A DNA stretch of 64,000 nucleotides. Origin: an uncultured Paludibacter sp. (lineage in GTDB: Bacteria > Bacteroidota > Bacteroidia > Bacteroidales > Paludibacteraceae). The notes under the pieces are model-generated. The model saw nothing but the letters and a program-made list of their open reading frames with translations, was not told the origin of the DNA and ran no database searches. Location of the stretch: contig CALCBD010000039.1 in NCBI GenBank assembly GCA_937897985.1, positions 1 through 64,000 on the forward strand, written 5' to 3'. The translations under genes were made by a program, and so were the position numbers. Positions 25,080 through 35,396 of this stretch are shown here, piece after piece (position 1 is the first letter of the stretch; every line of letters starts with the position of its first letter).

Positions 25080-25239
25080 GACAACAAGTTCTTAAAAATT
25101 ATTGATGAAATTATGAATCGATGCCTGATAGTAATATTATTCTAAATTCAGGTTAATAGATATTAAATCAAAGATTTAGCACTCAAAATAACGTTATATT
25201 TGCTGCACAAAAATTCTTTTAAAATTTAAAGTATTATAT

Positions 25240-26235
25240 ATGGATCAAACAGTTGATATTAGAGAACTTAACGAAAGAATCGAAAAACAAAGTTCATTTG
25301 TAGATGCCTTAGTCATGGGTATGGACAAGGTAATTGTGGGACAAAAGCATTTAGTAGAATCATTACTTATTGGTTTACTTTCAGATGGTCACATTTTACT
25401 CGAAGGGGTTCCAGGATTAGCAAAAACACTGGCTATCAGAACATTGTCTGATCTTATTAAATGCGATTTCAGTCGTATACAGTTTACCCCCGATTTGTTA
25501 CCGGCCGATGTAATCGGAACGATGATTTACAGCCAGAAGAAAGAAGAATTCAGCATCAAAAAAGGGCCTGTTTTTGCAAATTTAGTTTTGGCCGACGAAA
25601 TCAACCGTGCCCCTGCAAAAGTACAAAGTGCATTACTCGAAGCCATGCAGGAACGTCAGATCACTATTGGCGAAAATACATATAAATTAGAAGAACCGTT
25701 CTTGGTTTTAGCAACACAAAACCCTATTGAACAGGAAGGTACCTATCCGTTACCCGAAGCTCAGGTCGATCGTTTTATGTTGAAAGTAGTTATCAATTAC
25801 CCCAAAAAGGAGGAAGAAAAATTGATTATCAGACAAAACCTGTTGAAAGAAAAGCCAAAAGTTAGTCCGATTCTTTCACCTAAAGACATTATCAATGCCC
25901 GCGATATCGTCAGACAGGTTTATATCGACGAAAAAATTGAACGTTACATAGTTGACATAGTATTCGCAACCCGCTTCCCACAGGATTACGGATTGGATGG
26001 ATTAAAAGACATGATTTCGTTTGGTGCTTCGCCACGTGCTTCCATCAATCTTGCACTTGCAGCCCGTGCTTATGCATTTATCAAACGTCGTGGCTACGTT
26101 ATACCTGAAGACATTCGTGCCGTTTGCTATGATGTTATGCGTCACCGCATCGGATTGAGTTACGAAGCAGAAGCCAACAACATGACCACCGAAGAAATTA
26201 TTACTGAAATTCTGAATGCAGTTGAAGTTCCATAA
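25240..26235 (+). CDS. MoxR family AAA+ ATPase
   Basis: A 331-residue AAA+ ATPase thought to act as a chaperone for VWA-domain proteins. Walker A is EGVPGLAKT (about 52-60), Walker B LVLADEINRAPAKVQ (about 112-126), and sensor 1 LATQNPIEQEGTYPLPEAQ (about 154-172); the arginine finger region is VDRFML. It heads the moxR-DUF58-batA-E cluster. A TATATTTG box at 25195-25202 lies 38 bp upstream and is the likely -7 element of the whole operon; the -33 element is not clear. The start WDQ-like N-terminus (DQTVDIRELNERIEKQ) is normal. Confidence 0.95.
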   Translation: MDQTVDIRELNERIEKQSSFVDALVMGMDKVIVGQKHLVESLLIGLLSDGHILLEGVPGLAKTLAIRTLSDLIKCDFSRIQFTPDLLPADVIGTMIYSQKKEEFSIKKGPVFANLVLADEINRAPAKVQSALLEAMQERQITIGENTYKLEEPFLVLATQNPIEQEGTYPLPEAQVDRFMLKVVINYPKKEEEKLIIRQNLLKEKPKVSPILSPKDIINARDIVRQVYIDEKIERYIVDIVFATRFPQDYGLDGLKDMISFGASPRASINLALAARAYAFIKRRGYVIPEDIRAVCYDVMRHRIGLSYEAEANNMTTEEIITEILNAVEVP

Positions 26236-26360
26236 TTAAAATTTAAACTGAATATATGCCGGTCTGATGCATAAAAATTTAAATCAGAATCAATCAACAT
26301 TGGCATATCATTCATTTACAGGCATATTTACACATTGAGAAAATGCTACAATAAAGATTT

Positions 26361-27227
26361 ATGGAAACGAGTGAATTATTAAAGAAAGTTCGTAAAATTG
26401 AGATAAAAACCAAGGGTTTATCAAAAAACATCTTTGCCGGAGAATATCATTCAGCTTTCAAAGGTCGCGGTATGACCTTTGCCGAAGTACGTGAATATCA
26501 ATACGGTGACGATATTCGTTCAATCGACTGGAATGTTACTGCCCGTTTTGGACATCCATACATAAAAGTGTTCGAAGAGGAACGTGAACTGACTGTGGTT
26601 TTGCTGATTGATGTTTCGGGTAGCCGCGATTTCGGAACCGTATCGCAAATGAAACGCGATATTTTTACCGAAGTTGCTGCAACTATTGCTTTCTCAACTA
26701 TTCAGAACAATGATAAAGTAGGTGTTATCTTCTTTTCCGATAAAATTGAAAAATTTATTCCACCTCAAAAAGGGAGAAAACACGTACTGCAAATCATACG
26801 CGAACTGATTGATTTCAAGCCAGATAGCAATCAGACTAATATTGCTTCGGCATTGCGCTACTTCACCAATGTTATTAAAAAAAGTTCCACAGCATTTGTA
26901 ATTTCCGACTTTATTGACAAGGACTTCGAAAAAGAACTTATTATTGCCAACCGCAAACACGATGTTGTTGCACTTCAGGTATATGATATCCGTGAAGCAG
27001 AATTGCCCGATGTGGGACTGGTCAAACTGAAGGATGCCGAAACCGGTAATCGTATATGGGTTGATACATCGGACAAAAGGATGCGGACTTCATACAAACA
27101 TTCGTGGGGCGAAAATCAACTGGCATTACAAAAAACGTTCACCAGATCGGGAGTGGATTCGGTATCGATGACAACTTCGGACGATTATGTACGTGCACTG
27201 ATGAAATTATTCAAAATGAGAGCGTGA
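26361..27227 (+). CDS. DUF58 domain protein of the Bat cluster
   Basis: A 288-residue soluble protein with the DUF58 signature GRGMTFAEVREYQYGDDIRS followed by IDWNVTARFG, which sits at about residues 34-65. The C-terminal half has a VWA-like fold with the metal-site motif LIDVSGSRDFG near 84. DUF58 proteins pair with MoxR ATPases and are frequent in bat clusters; the biochemical role is not settled. It lies 125 bp after moxR with no terminator between them. Confidence 0.93.
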   Translation: METSELLKKVRKIEIKTKGLSKNIFAGEYHSAFKGRGMTFAEVREYQYGDDIRSIDWNVTARFGHPYIKVFEEERELTVVLLIDVSGSRDFGTVSQMKRDIFTEVAATIAFSTIQNNDKVGVIFFSDKIEKFIPPQKGRKHVLQIIRELIDFKPDSNQTNIASALRYFTNVIKKSSTAFVISDFIDKDFEKELIIANRKHDVVALQVYDIREAELPDVGLVKLKDAETGNRIWVDTSDKRMRTSYKHSWGENQLALQKTFTRSGVDSVSMTTSDDYVRALMKLFKMRA

Positions 27228-27279
27228 ATTAACAAATCCGGACAAAGTATTGATTAAAATTGATGCAAATTAAACTTTT

Positions 27280-28245
27280 ATGAGAAAAATACTTTTTTAT
27301 TGTTTTCTACTTTCGGGTACTTTTTTGGTTCATTTAGCCGCACAAAACATTACGGTTACAGCCCGTATTGATTCGAGCACTATGTGGATCGGAAGTCAGA
27401 CAAAATTATCGTTCGAAATATCACAACGCCCCGGGCAAAAGGTAATTACACCTGTGTTTGGTGACACACTGGTAGGCGGACTCGAAATTGTGGAACCAAT
27501 GAAAGCCGACACGGTAAAATCGCCTGACGGACATATACTTGTAAACCAGAATTATCAGGTTACATCATTCAACGATTCACTGATTTACATTCCACCTTTC
27601 CCTTTTGTTGCCAATGGTGATACCGTTTGGTCCAAATCCTTGTCGTTAAAAGTGGTACAACCATTTGTAATTGACACCACTTCGAACAAAATAGCAGATA
27701 TTAAATCAGTATTCACTCCAAAATTTTACTGGAGAGGTTTTTTCGAAACGGCAGCAATCGTTCTTGCTGTAATGCTTTTAATCGCTGCATTAATTATCAT
27801 TATACGTAGAATTATTCAGAAAAAACCTGTCTTTGCACCTTCAGCTCCCGAAGTTATTTTACCTCCGTACGAAGTTGCAATTTCGAAACTAAATGCCATC
27901 AAACAGCAAAAACTCTGGCAACAAAACAGATCCAAGGAGTATCACACCGAACTGACCGATGTAATACGTGAATATATTGAAAGAACATTTGATATCCCTT
28001 CGATGGAAATGACTTCCGAGGAAATCATTCAGCATTTGAATCATCTGAAATTCGAATCAAAAACGGCTTATTCTGCTTTAATACAACTGCTTCAATTAGC
28101 CGATCTTGTAAAATTTGCAAAATGGAATCCAATGCCCGATGAGCACGAACTCAGTTTGAGCAATGCTTTCCTGTTTGTCGAAGAAACAAAAACCGAAGAG
28201 GAAAAGCCTGTAGATGAAGGCAATGAAAAAATTATAAATGAATAA
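27280..28245 (+). CDS. Membrane protein of the Bat cluster (BatD-like N-terminal part)
   Basis: A 321-residue protein with a signal peptide (cleavage after about residue 21, HLAAQ), a periplasmic beta-rich domain (ITVTARIDSSTMWIGSQTKL, resembling the start of BatD domains), one membrane helix at about 158-178 (TAAIVLAVMLLIAALIIII), and a cytoplasmic helical tail (WQQNRSKEYHTELTDVIREY) similar to DUF4129-like or BatD tails. Its place between DUF58 and batA marks it as a cluster component. No enzymatic motif is seen. Confidence 0.75.
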   Translation: MRKILFYCFLLSGTFLVHLAAQNITVTARIDSSTMWIGSQTKLSFEISQRPGQKVITPVFGDTLVGGLEIVEPMKADTVKSPDGHILVNQNYQVTSFNDSLIYIPPFPFVANGDTVWSKSLSLKVVQPFVIDTTSNKIADIKSVFTPKFYWRGFFETAAIVLAVMLLIAALIIIIRRIIQKKPVFAPSAPEVILPPYEVAISKLNAIKQQKLWQQNRSKEYHTELTDVIREYIERTFDIPSMEMTSEEIIQHLNHLKFESKTAYSALIQLLQLADLVKFAKWNPMPDEHELSLSNAFLFVEETKTEEEKPVDEGNEKIINE

Positions 28246-28351
28246 CGGATAAAAAAATATGAAATCAGACATTATTGCTCAATCAGGCAATCCTTACAAA
28301 ATGATATGATTTCATTTATAAATTATTAAAATTTCAAATCGCACTTTAAAA

Positions 28352-29335
28352 ATGTCATTTAAAAACCCGGAATATTTATTTTTTCTGCTTTTGTTGATTC
28401 CCATCGTGTATTGGTACATCAGGGAAATGCACAAGTCGGATGCGAGTCTGCAGATTTCGTCGCACCGGAATTTGCAAACCAAACAGAAATCATTAAAAAT
28501 CAAATTACTGCATGTGCCTTTTATTTTGCGGAGTCTGGCTATCCTGATGGTGGTAATTGCCCTCGCACGTCCTCAGGCATCCAATTCGTGGCGCACCGAA
28601 AGCACTGAAGGTATTGATATAATGATAGCACTTGATATTTCGGGGACTATGATGGCAGAAGACCTGAAACCGAACAGGCTCGAAGCTGCAAAGAATGTTG
28701 CTTCGCAGTTTATACTCTCGCGGCCTAACGACAATATAGGTCTGGTGGTTTTTGCCAGCGAAAGCTTTACACAATGTCCGCTGACTACGGATCACGCAGT
28801 GTTGATTAATCTTTTCAACGGCGTTAATTACGGATTGATTGATGATGGTACCGCTATCGGATTGGGTTTAGCCAATGCTGTCAACCGCATCAAGGAAAGT
28901 AAAGCCAAATCGAAAGTTATCATTCTGCTTACTGACGGATCGAACAACAGAGGCGATATTGCTCCCATTACCGCAGCCGAAATTGCACAGAGTTTCGGCA
29001 TCAGAGTATATGCAATCGGTGTTGGGTCGTACGGAAAAGTTAATATCCCTGTTCAGACTCCGATGGGTATGCAATACCAGTTGATGGACTCAGAATTTGA
29101 CGAAAAATCGCTTCAGAATATTGCCGCCATGACCGGCGGACATTATTTCAGAGCCACCGACAATGCCAAACTGAGGAGCATCTATCAGGAAATTGACCAA
29201 ATGGAAAAAACGAAAATTAATGTCAGGGAATACAACAAGAAAAATGAAGAATTTTATTTGTTTGCCCTGCTTGCATTTGTTTTTTTGCTTTCTGAAATCG
29301 TATTGCGAAATACATTGTTAAAACGAATACCTTAA
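28352..29335 (+). CDS. batA: BatA, VWA-domain membrane protein
   Basis: A 327-residue membrane protein. Two helices near the N-terminus (about 8-22 and 52-72) are followed by a periplasmic or cytoplasmic von Willebrand A domain with MIDAS motif ALDISGTMMAEDLKPNRL (about 93-110) and ILLTDGSNNRGD (about 191), and a C-terminal helix (about 304-322). BatA belongs to the Bacteroides aerotolerance group first linked to oxygen tolerance in B. fragilis. batB lies 63 bp downstream and is clearly related. The start is the ATG of SFKNPEYLFFLLLL, mirrored by HPEYLFLLIIV in batB. Confidence 0.95.
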   Translation: MSFKNPEYLFFLLLLIPIVYWYIREMHKSDASLQISSHRNLQTKQKSLKIKLLHVPFILRSLAILMVVIALARPQASNSWRTESTEGIDIMIALDISGTMMAEDLKPNRLEAAKNVASQFILSRPNDNIGLVVFASESFTQCPLTTDHAVLINLFNGVNYGLIDDGTAIGLGLANAVNRIKESKAKSKVIILLTDGSNNRGDIAPITAAEIAQSFGIRVYAIGVGSYGKVNIPVQTPMGMQYQLMDSEFDEKSLQNIAAMTGGHYFRATDNAKLRSIYQEIDQMEKTKINVREYNKKNEEFYLFALLAFVFLLSEIVLRNTLLKRIP

Positions 29336-29398
29336 ATGATTCAGCAACATCAAGGTTAAAGTTTTCTAAACTAACAATTTTAAAAACAACACATTACA

Positions 29399-30448
29399 AT
29401 GTTTAGATTTGCACATCCTGAATATTTATTTTTACTTATAATAGTTCCGGTTTTATTGGGAATATTTATTTACAGTATTCTGCAACAACGAAAAAAAATC
29501 AAACAGTTCGGAAATCCCGATTTGCTGGCTGAACTTATGCCCAACGTTTCGCAGGTTCGTCCGCAGGTTAAATTTTATTTCCAGCTGGTGGCCATCACTT
29601 TACTGATTTTCATACTTGCCCAGCCGCAATACGGTACAAAAATGGAGAAAGAGAAACGACAGGGTATTGAAGTAATGGTGGCACTCGATGTTTCGAACTC
29701 CATGATGGCACAGGACATTCAGCCCAACAGACTTGATAAAGCCAAACAATTTCTTTCGAAACTGATTGATGATATGACCAATGATAAAGTAGGTCTGGTT
29801 GTTTTTGCCGGCGATGCATATACACAATTACCCATAACAGTGGATTATGTCTCTGCAAAAATGTTTTTATCCTCCATCAGTCCGAAATTAGTTCCCCGAC
29901 AGGGTACTGCCATTGGAAGTGCAATAGATATGTGTATCAAATCATTTGGCGAAAAAAGTCAGACCGGCAGGGCAATTATTTTAATTACCGATGGTGAAAA
30001 TCACGAAGACGATGCGGTAGGTGCAGCAAAACTCGCGCTCGAAAATGGAATTGTGGTACATGTGGTCGGAATGGGTAAACCCGATGGCGCCCCCATACCG
30101 GTCGACGGGACCATGAGTTTCTGGAAAGACAAGGATGGAAATGTAGTTGTATCAAAACTAAACGAAGATATGTGTCAAAAAATTGCTTTGGCAGGAGGTG
30201 GCGTTTATGTGAGAGCCGATAACACCAATTCGGCATACAAACTGATTTCTAAAGAACTCGATAAAGTGGCCAAATCGGACATTAAAACACAAATTTTTTC
30301 GGACTATAACGAACAATTCCAATCTTTTGCATTACTTGCATTGTTAATTCTGGTGGCTGACACATTCATTTTCAGCCGGAGAAACAAAAGACTCAGTAAG
30401 CTTAAGATTTTTAATCTGAAGGAAAAGTTCATTATAAAAAACAATTAA
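29399..30448 (+). CDS. batB: BatB, VWA-domain membrane protein
   Basis: A 349-residue paralogue of BatA. It has the same plan: N-terminal helix (EYLFLLIIVPVLLGIFIY), second helix at about 60-78, then a VWA domain with the MIDAS motif ALDVSNSMMAQDIQPNRL (about 95-112) and IILITDGENHEDDA near 195, and a C-terminal helix (about 305-325) followed by a basic tail. It probably interacts with BatA and is handled by MoxR. The gene is intact. Confidence 0.95.
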   Translation: MFRFAHPEYLFLLIIVPVLLGIFIYSILQQRKKIKQFGNPDLLAELMPNVSQVRPQVKFYFQLVAITLLIFILAQPQYGTKMEKEKRQGIEVMVALDVSNSMMAQDIQPNRLDKAKQFLSKLIDDMTNDKVGLVVFAGDAYTQLPITVDYVSAKMFLSSISPKLVPRQGTAIGSAIDMCIKSFGEKSQTGRAIILITDGENHEDDAVGAAKLALENGIVVHVVGMGKPDGAPIPVDGTMSFWKDKDGNVVVSKLNEDMCQKIALAGGGVYVRADNTNSAYKLISKELDKVAKSDIKTQIFSDYNEQFQSFALLALLILVADTFIFSRRNKRLSKLKIFNLKEKFIIKNN

Positions 30449-30493
30449 GAAATTTATTTTTTCAACGATATTTCAGATTCAGTTCAAAGTAAA

Positions 30494-31180
<687 letters not shown>

Positions 31181-31251
31181 AACCCTCACCGGTATCTGAT
31201 TATTTACGATTTACAATTTTTGATGGAATAAAAGAATGTAATTTTCAAAAT

Positions 31252-33072
31252 ATGAAACGCAAAATATTATTTATATCTCTTTTGCTTTTGAGCAGCTGGA
31301 TGGCCCGGGCTGACGAACCGGTCCGTTTTAGTGCAGGTGCTCCTTCGACTGTGATAGTAGACAGACCTTTTCAACTGGTATTCACTGTGAATGCTACCGG
31401 AAAAGATCTGAAAGCACCTGATTTTAATAACTTTGAGGTTTTGGCCGGCCCGTTTCAGTCAACCAGTTCAAGCTATCAAATCATTAACGGTAAGACATCT
31501 TCCTCTGTATCAATTTCATATACATATACTTTACAAGCCACAAAAACCGGAACTTTTTCAATCCCTCCGGCAAGTATAATAGTTGATGGTCAGAAATATT
31601 CGTCCAACGGACTTTCAATTAAAGTATTGCCTGACGATGGTAGTGCACAAAACAATCAGCCGTCAAAGCAATCGTCGGCATCGTCGGCAAGTCTGTCGGG
31701 CGATAAAATTTTTATACGCACCGAAGTTTCGAAAACAAGTGTATACGAACAGGAACCTATTGTGGTCACTTACAAACTTTATACACTGGCCGATGTAGTG
31801 GGAATGAACAATATGAAGATGCCCGACTTTAACGGGTTTTTGAAACAGGAACTGGACCAGAATCAAAATAAACAATTGTCGTACGAAAACTATAACGGTC
31901 GCAATTATGGTACAATAGTGTTATATCAGGTGCTTTTGTATCCGCAACATACGGGCAATATCGTCATTGATAAAGCCAATTTTGAAGCCGTGGTTCGTAT
32001 CCAAAACAAGACTCAGGTTCGTAGTATTTTCGATGATTTCTTTGATTCATACACTAATGTAAATAAAAACATTGTTGCACCGGCTGTTACAGTCAGGGTA
32101 AATGCTCTGCCCGGATTAAAACCTGCCGGTTTTTCGGGCGTGGTTGGCAAACTCTCGATGAATGCAAGCTTATCATCCAATCAGGTAAAAACAAACGAAG
32201 CTGTCACTCTGAAGGTTGTAATTTCGGGTAACGGAAATATGAAGATGATAAAAAATCCCGAAATTAAATTCCCTGACGGATTTGAAATTTACGACCCTAA
32301 AGTAAATAATAATTTCCGTGTTTCGACGAGCGGAGTATCGGGCAGTAAAACCATCGAGTATCTTTTTATTCCACGAAATGCAGGCGACTTCGTCATTCCT
32401 TCTGCCGAGTACAGCTATTTTGATTTGCAGGACAAATCCTTTAAAACACTGAAGACACCGGAATATGTACTGAAAGTTTCGAAAGGTAAAGGTGGTGAAA
32501 CTACGGTGGTTAGCAATAGCTACGTAAACAAGGAAGATGTTAAGCAATTAGGAAAAGACATAAGATTTATCGACACTTCTGACTTTATTATCGAAAAGGA
32601 AAATGAACCACTTTTCGGAACACTGAACGGATGGTTGTTTTTCATTATCCCTTTGCTTATTTCGTTGCTTATTTTCTTTATAATGAGTAAAAAAACCAGG
32701 GAAAATGCCAACATACAATTTGTAAGAAACAAGAAAGCTAACAAACTGGCTCAGAAAAGGTTAAAACTGGCCCAAAAACTCCTGAACGAAGGAAAAAAAG
32801 ATCAGTTTTATGAAGAAGTACTTAAAGCTGTGTGGAACTACCTCAGTGATAAACTGGCAATACCTGCAGCTGAATTGACAAAAATCAGAATTGAAGACGA
32901 ATTGATATCGAAATCTGTCAATACAGATGCCGTAAAACAAATTACTGAAATTCTGAATACCTGTGAATTTGCCCGATATGCCCCCAACTCAGGACAATAT
33001 GAAATGGGCAATCTCTATATAGAAGCAATCGAAGCTATCAGTAATCTGGAAAGTATAATGAAAAAATCGTAA
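31252..33072 (+). CDS. batD: BatD, aerotolerance protein
   Basis: A 606-residue protein with a signal peptide (KRKILFISLLLLSSWMARA), multiple beta-sandwich domains typical of BatD (PSTVIVDRPFQLVFTVNATG near 27, VYEQEPIVVTYKLYTLADV near 165), one membrane helix at about 460-480 (FFIIPLLISLLIFFIM), and a cytoplasmic helical tail. The frame is open from a TTG at 31174, overlapping batC, but the ATG at 31252 is chosen because it gives a proper signal peptide. batE begins 7 bp after the stop. Confidence 0.94.
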   Translation: MKRKILFISLLLLSSWMARADEPVRFSAGAPSTVIVDRPFQLVFTVNATGKDLKAPDFNNFEVLAGPFQSTSSSYQIINGKTSSSVSISYTYTLQATKTGTFSIPPASIIVDGQKYSSNGLSIKVLPDDGSAQNNQPSKQSSASSASLSGDKIFIRTEVSKTSVYEQEPIVVTYKLYTLADVVGMNNMKMPDFNGFLKQELDQNQNKQLSYENYNGRNYGTIVLYQVLLYPQHTGNIVIDKANFEAVVRIQNKTQVRSIFDDFFDSYTNVNKNIVAPAVTVRVNALPGLKPAGFSGVVGKLSMNASLSSNQVKTNEAVTLKVVISGNGNMKMIKNPEIKFPDGFEIYDPKVNNNFRVSTSGVSGSKTIEYLFIPRNAGDFVIPSAEYSYFDLQDKSFKTLKTPEYVLKVSKGKGGETTVVSNSYVNKEDVKQLGKDIRFIDTSDFIIEKENEPLFGTLNGWLFFIIPLLISLLIFFIMSKKTRENANIQFVRNKKANKLAQKRLKLAQKLLNEGKKDQFYEEVLKAVWNYLSDKLAIPAAELTKIRIEDELISKSVNTDAVKQITEILNTCEFARYAPNSGQYEMGNLYIEAIEAISNLESIMKKS

Positions 33073-33079
33073 ATGTGAT

Positions 33080-33838
33080 ATGAAAAACATAAGAGTTATA
33101 TTTTTATTACTAATGTCAATCGGCTTTTTCGGCTATTCATTCGGTCAGAATGATTTACAAAAAAAAGCAAACGAACTTTATTCAAAAGGCGATTACACAG
33201 GTGCTTCCGAACTCTACGAGAAGATTATCAAAACTTACGGTGTAGCCCCGGAATTGTATTATAACCTCGGAAACACTTATTATAAAATGGGTGAAACCGG
33301 CCGGTCGATTCTGAATTACGAAAAAGCACTGCGCCTGAAACCAATGTACCACGATGCACGCTACAATCTGGATATGGCACAGCAAAAAGTAATTGACAAC
33401 ATAGTTCAGGTTCCGCCTTTTTTTATATTGCGCTGGCTGGATATCTTAATGAAGTTGCTAACTTCTAATCAATGGCTTTTTGCAGGGTTTGTAACTTTCA
33501 TTATTACAATTATTGCTGCTTTGTTTTTTATCTTCGGCTTTACATTAAATAACCGGAAAATTTCATTCTATTTAGCTACTATCTTTTTATCCATCACTGT
33601 GGTTACACTTGTCTTCTCGGCGGTACGAAAAAATCAGCAAACACAACACAATGAAGCTATTATAATGACCGGAGTTGTCACTGTTAAAAGCTCGCCCGAC
33701 AGAAGCGGTACCGATTTGTTTCAATTGCACGAAGGAACAAAAGTGAAAGTAAAAAGTCAACTGGGATCCTGGTTCGAGGTTGTGCTTGGAAATGGAAATA
33801 TCGGATGGTTAGAAAGCAAAAACATTGAACAGATATAA
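33080..33838 (+). CDS. batE: BatE, TPR protein with SH3-like C-terminus
   Basis: A 252-residue envelope protein: signal peptide ending near FSFGQ (residue 23), two or three TPR units (YNLGNTYYKMGETGRSILNY, about 59-78), two membrane helices (about 130-155 and 166-183), and a bacterial SH3-like domain (VTVKSSPDRSGTDLFQLHEG, about 197-216). This is the usual BatE plan and the last gene of the bat set. PAP2 phosphatase follows after 40 bp and may share the transcript. Confidence 0.93.
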   Translation: MKNIRVIFLLLMSIGFFGYSFGQNDLQKKANELYSKGDYTGASELYEKIIKTYGVAPELYYNLGNTYYKMGETGRSILNYEKALRLKPMYHDARYNLDMAQQKVIDNIVQVPPFFILRWLDILMKLLTSNQWLFAGFVTFIITIIAALFFIFGFTLNNRKISFYLATIFLSITVVTLVFSAVRKNQQTQHNEAIIMTGVVTVKSSPDRSGTDLFQLHEGTKVKVKSQLGSWFEVVLGNGNIGWLESKNIEQI

Positions 33839-33878
33839 ACTCAAAAGTCGACACTTACACATATAAATACTTAGATAT

Positions 33879-34532
33879 ATGGAATTTATATCAACACTAA
33901 GTCAGTTCGACAAAGATTTTCTGCTTTTACTGAATGGCATACATAACAATTACTTTGATAAATTTATGTATGCATTTACCCAGATTTTTGTTTGGATACC
34001 TTTTTATATCACAGTGATTTATGCATTATTCAGGCAAAGAAAAAAAGAGGCACTGTGGCTGGTTGCTATTTTGATAATATGTGTGGCGCTTTCCGACCAG
34101 CTTTCATCCGGTTTGATTAAAAACACCGTGCAACGCCTGCGCCCAACCAACGATCCTTCCGTTCAGGGATTGATACACATTGTAAACAATTACAGGGGAG
34201 GATTATACGGATTTGTTTCTTCACATGCTGCCAATACTTTTAGCTTTGCACTGCTAAGTGCTTTGCTCTTCCGTAAAAAAGAATATACATTTGCTGTTTT
34301 TGCCTGGGCAATAATCAATTGTTATACGAGGATATATTTAGGTGTACACTACCCGTTTGATATTCTGGGCGGTATGCTTACAGGCATAATGGTTGCAACT
34401 ATTTGTTACATACTACTGCGTAAATACAAACCCGATCTTCTGATAAATAAAACCGGCAACGACACTTCAGTGATGTTGCCGGTTTATACACTACTTATAA
34501 CCGTAGCGGGCATTATAATTTATGCTATATAA
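33879..34532 (+). CDS. PAP2-family membrane phosphatase
   Basis: A 217-residue integral membrane protein with the three phosphatase signatures: KNTVQRLRPTND (about 86-97), SSHAANTFSFA (about 113-123, replacing PSGH), and TRIYLGVHYPFDILGG (about 152-167). Such enzymes remove phosphate from undecaprenyl pyrophosphate or other lipid phosphates, or from LPS lipid A in relatives. Five or six helices fit. An 11-bp hairpin (34450-34484) lies inside the 3' part of the gene. The stop codon lies in an 18-bp tandem duplication. The substrate is unknown. Confidence 0.92.
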   Translation: MEFISTLSQFDKDFLLLLNGIHNNYFDKFMYAFTQIFVWIPFYITVIYALFRQRKKEALWLVAILIICVALSDQLSSGLIKNTVQRLRPTNDPSVQGLIHIVNNYRGGLYGFVSSHAANTFSFALLSALLFRKKEYTFAVFAWAIINCYTRIYLGVHYPFDILGGMLTGIMVATICYILLRKYKPDLLINKTGNDTSVMLPVYTLLITVAGIIIYAI

Positions 34533-34565
34533 ATATCAGATTCTCACTAAATATCAGATTCTCAC
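34530..34565. repeat. 18-bp tandem duplication at the PAP2/hisF junction
   Basis: TAAATATCAGATTCTCAC occurs twice without gap (34530-34547, 34548-34565). The first copy begins with the PAP2 stop codon; the second encodes, on the minus strand, the last residues of HisF. Confidence 0.9.
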
Positions 34566-35309
34566 CTCAATTCCCATAGCTTTGAGAAAGCTTTTGAGTT
34601 CAGGAATTTTAATTTCATTATAGTGAAAAATACTTGCAGCCAATGCGGCATCAGCTTTTCCTTCCAAAAACACATCAACAAAATGTTCCATTGTCCCTGC
34701 TCCGCCACTTGCAACTACAGGAACATTTACAGCTTCTGAAACAGAACGGGTTATATCTAAAGCAAAACCATCTTTTGTTCCATCATTGTTCATGGAGGTT
34801 AGTAAAATTTCGCCTGCACCCAAAGCCACTGCCTGCTTAGCCCATTCCACCGTTTTAATATCAGTTGGAATTCTGCCTCCGTTCAGAAAAACGTACCATT
34901 CACCATCTACAAATTTTGTATCGATAGCAAGTACAACACACTGACTTCCAAACTGATTGGCAAGATCAGCTATTAGTTGAGGATTCCTCACCGCAGCCGT
35001 ATTGACAGATATTTTATCAGCTCCACATGCTAATAAAACCGAAACATCATCGACACCCGAGATTCCTCCACCCACAGTAAAGGGAATGTTAATATGTGAA
35101 GCTATGCGTGTTACAAGCTCCGAAAGGGTTTTTCTTTTTTCGTTGGTGGCCGTGATATCAAGAAAAACAAGTTCGTCGGCTCCCATTCCGGCATATAATG
35201 CTCCTAACTCCACCGGATCACCAACATCGGTAATATTCTCAAAATTAATTCCTTTTACCGTTTTTCCATCTTTTATATCGAGACAAGGAATGATTCGTTT
35301 TGCAAGCAC
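34554..35309 (-). CDS. hisF: Imidazole glycerol phosphate synthase subunit HisF
   Basis: HisF is the cyclase subunit that, with HisH, makes imidazole glycerol phosphate and AICAR in histidine synthesis. The 251-residue TIM barrel has both catalytic aspartates in place: Asp11 (IIPCLDIKDG) and Asp130 (VVLAIDTKF). The phosphate-binding loops VGGGISGVDD (about 79-88) and ASGGAGTMEHF are intact. No other his gene lies nearby, so it appears as a single-gene unit, unlike the usual operon position. It is convergent with the PAP2 gene. Confidence 0.95.
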   Translation of the reverse strand: MLAKRIIPCLDIKDGKTVKGINFENITDVGDPVELGALYAGMGADELVFLDITATNEKRKTLSELVTRIASHINIPFTVGGGISGVDDVSVLLACGADKISVNTAAVRNPQLIADLANQFGSQCVVLAIDTKFVDGEWYVFLNGGRIPTDIKTVEWAKQAVALGAGEILLTSMNNDGTKDGFALDITRSVSEAVNVPVVASGGAGTMEHFVDVFLEGKADAALAASIFHYNEIKIPELKSFLKAMGIEVRI

Positions 35310-35396
35310 TTTATTATTTTTTTAAATTTTTTATTTTATTAATTTCCGGCCCCTTTCACTGCAAAAATGCCATGATGATAAATATTTGAATGAAGT

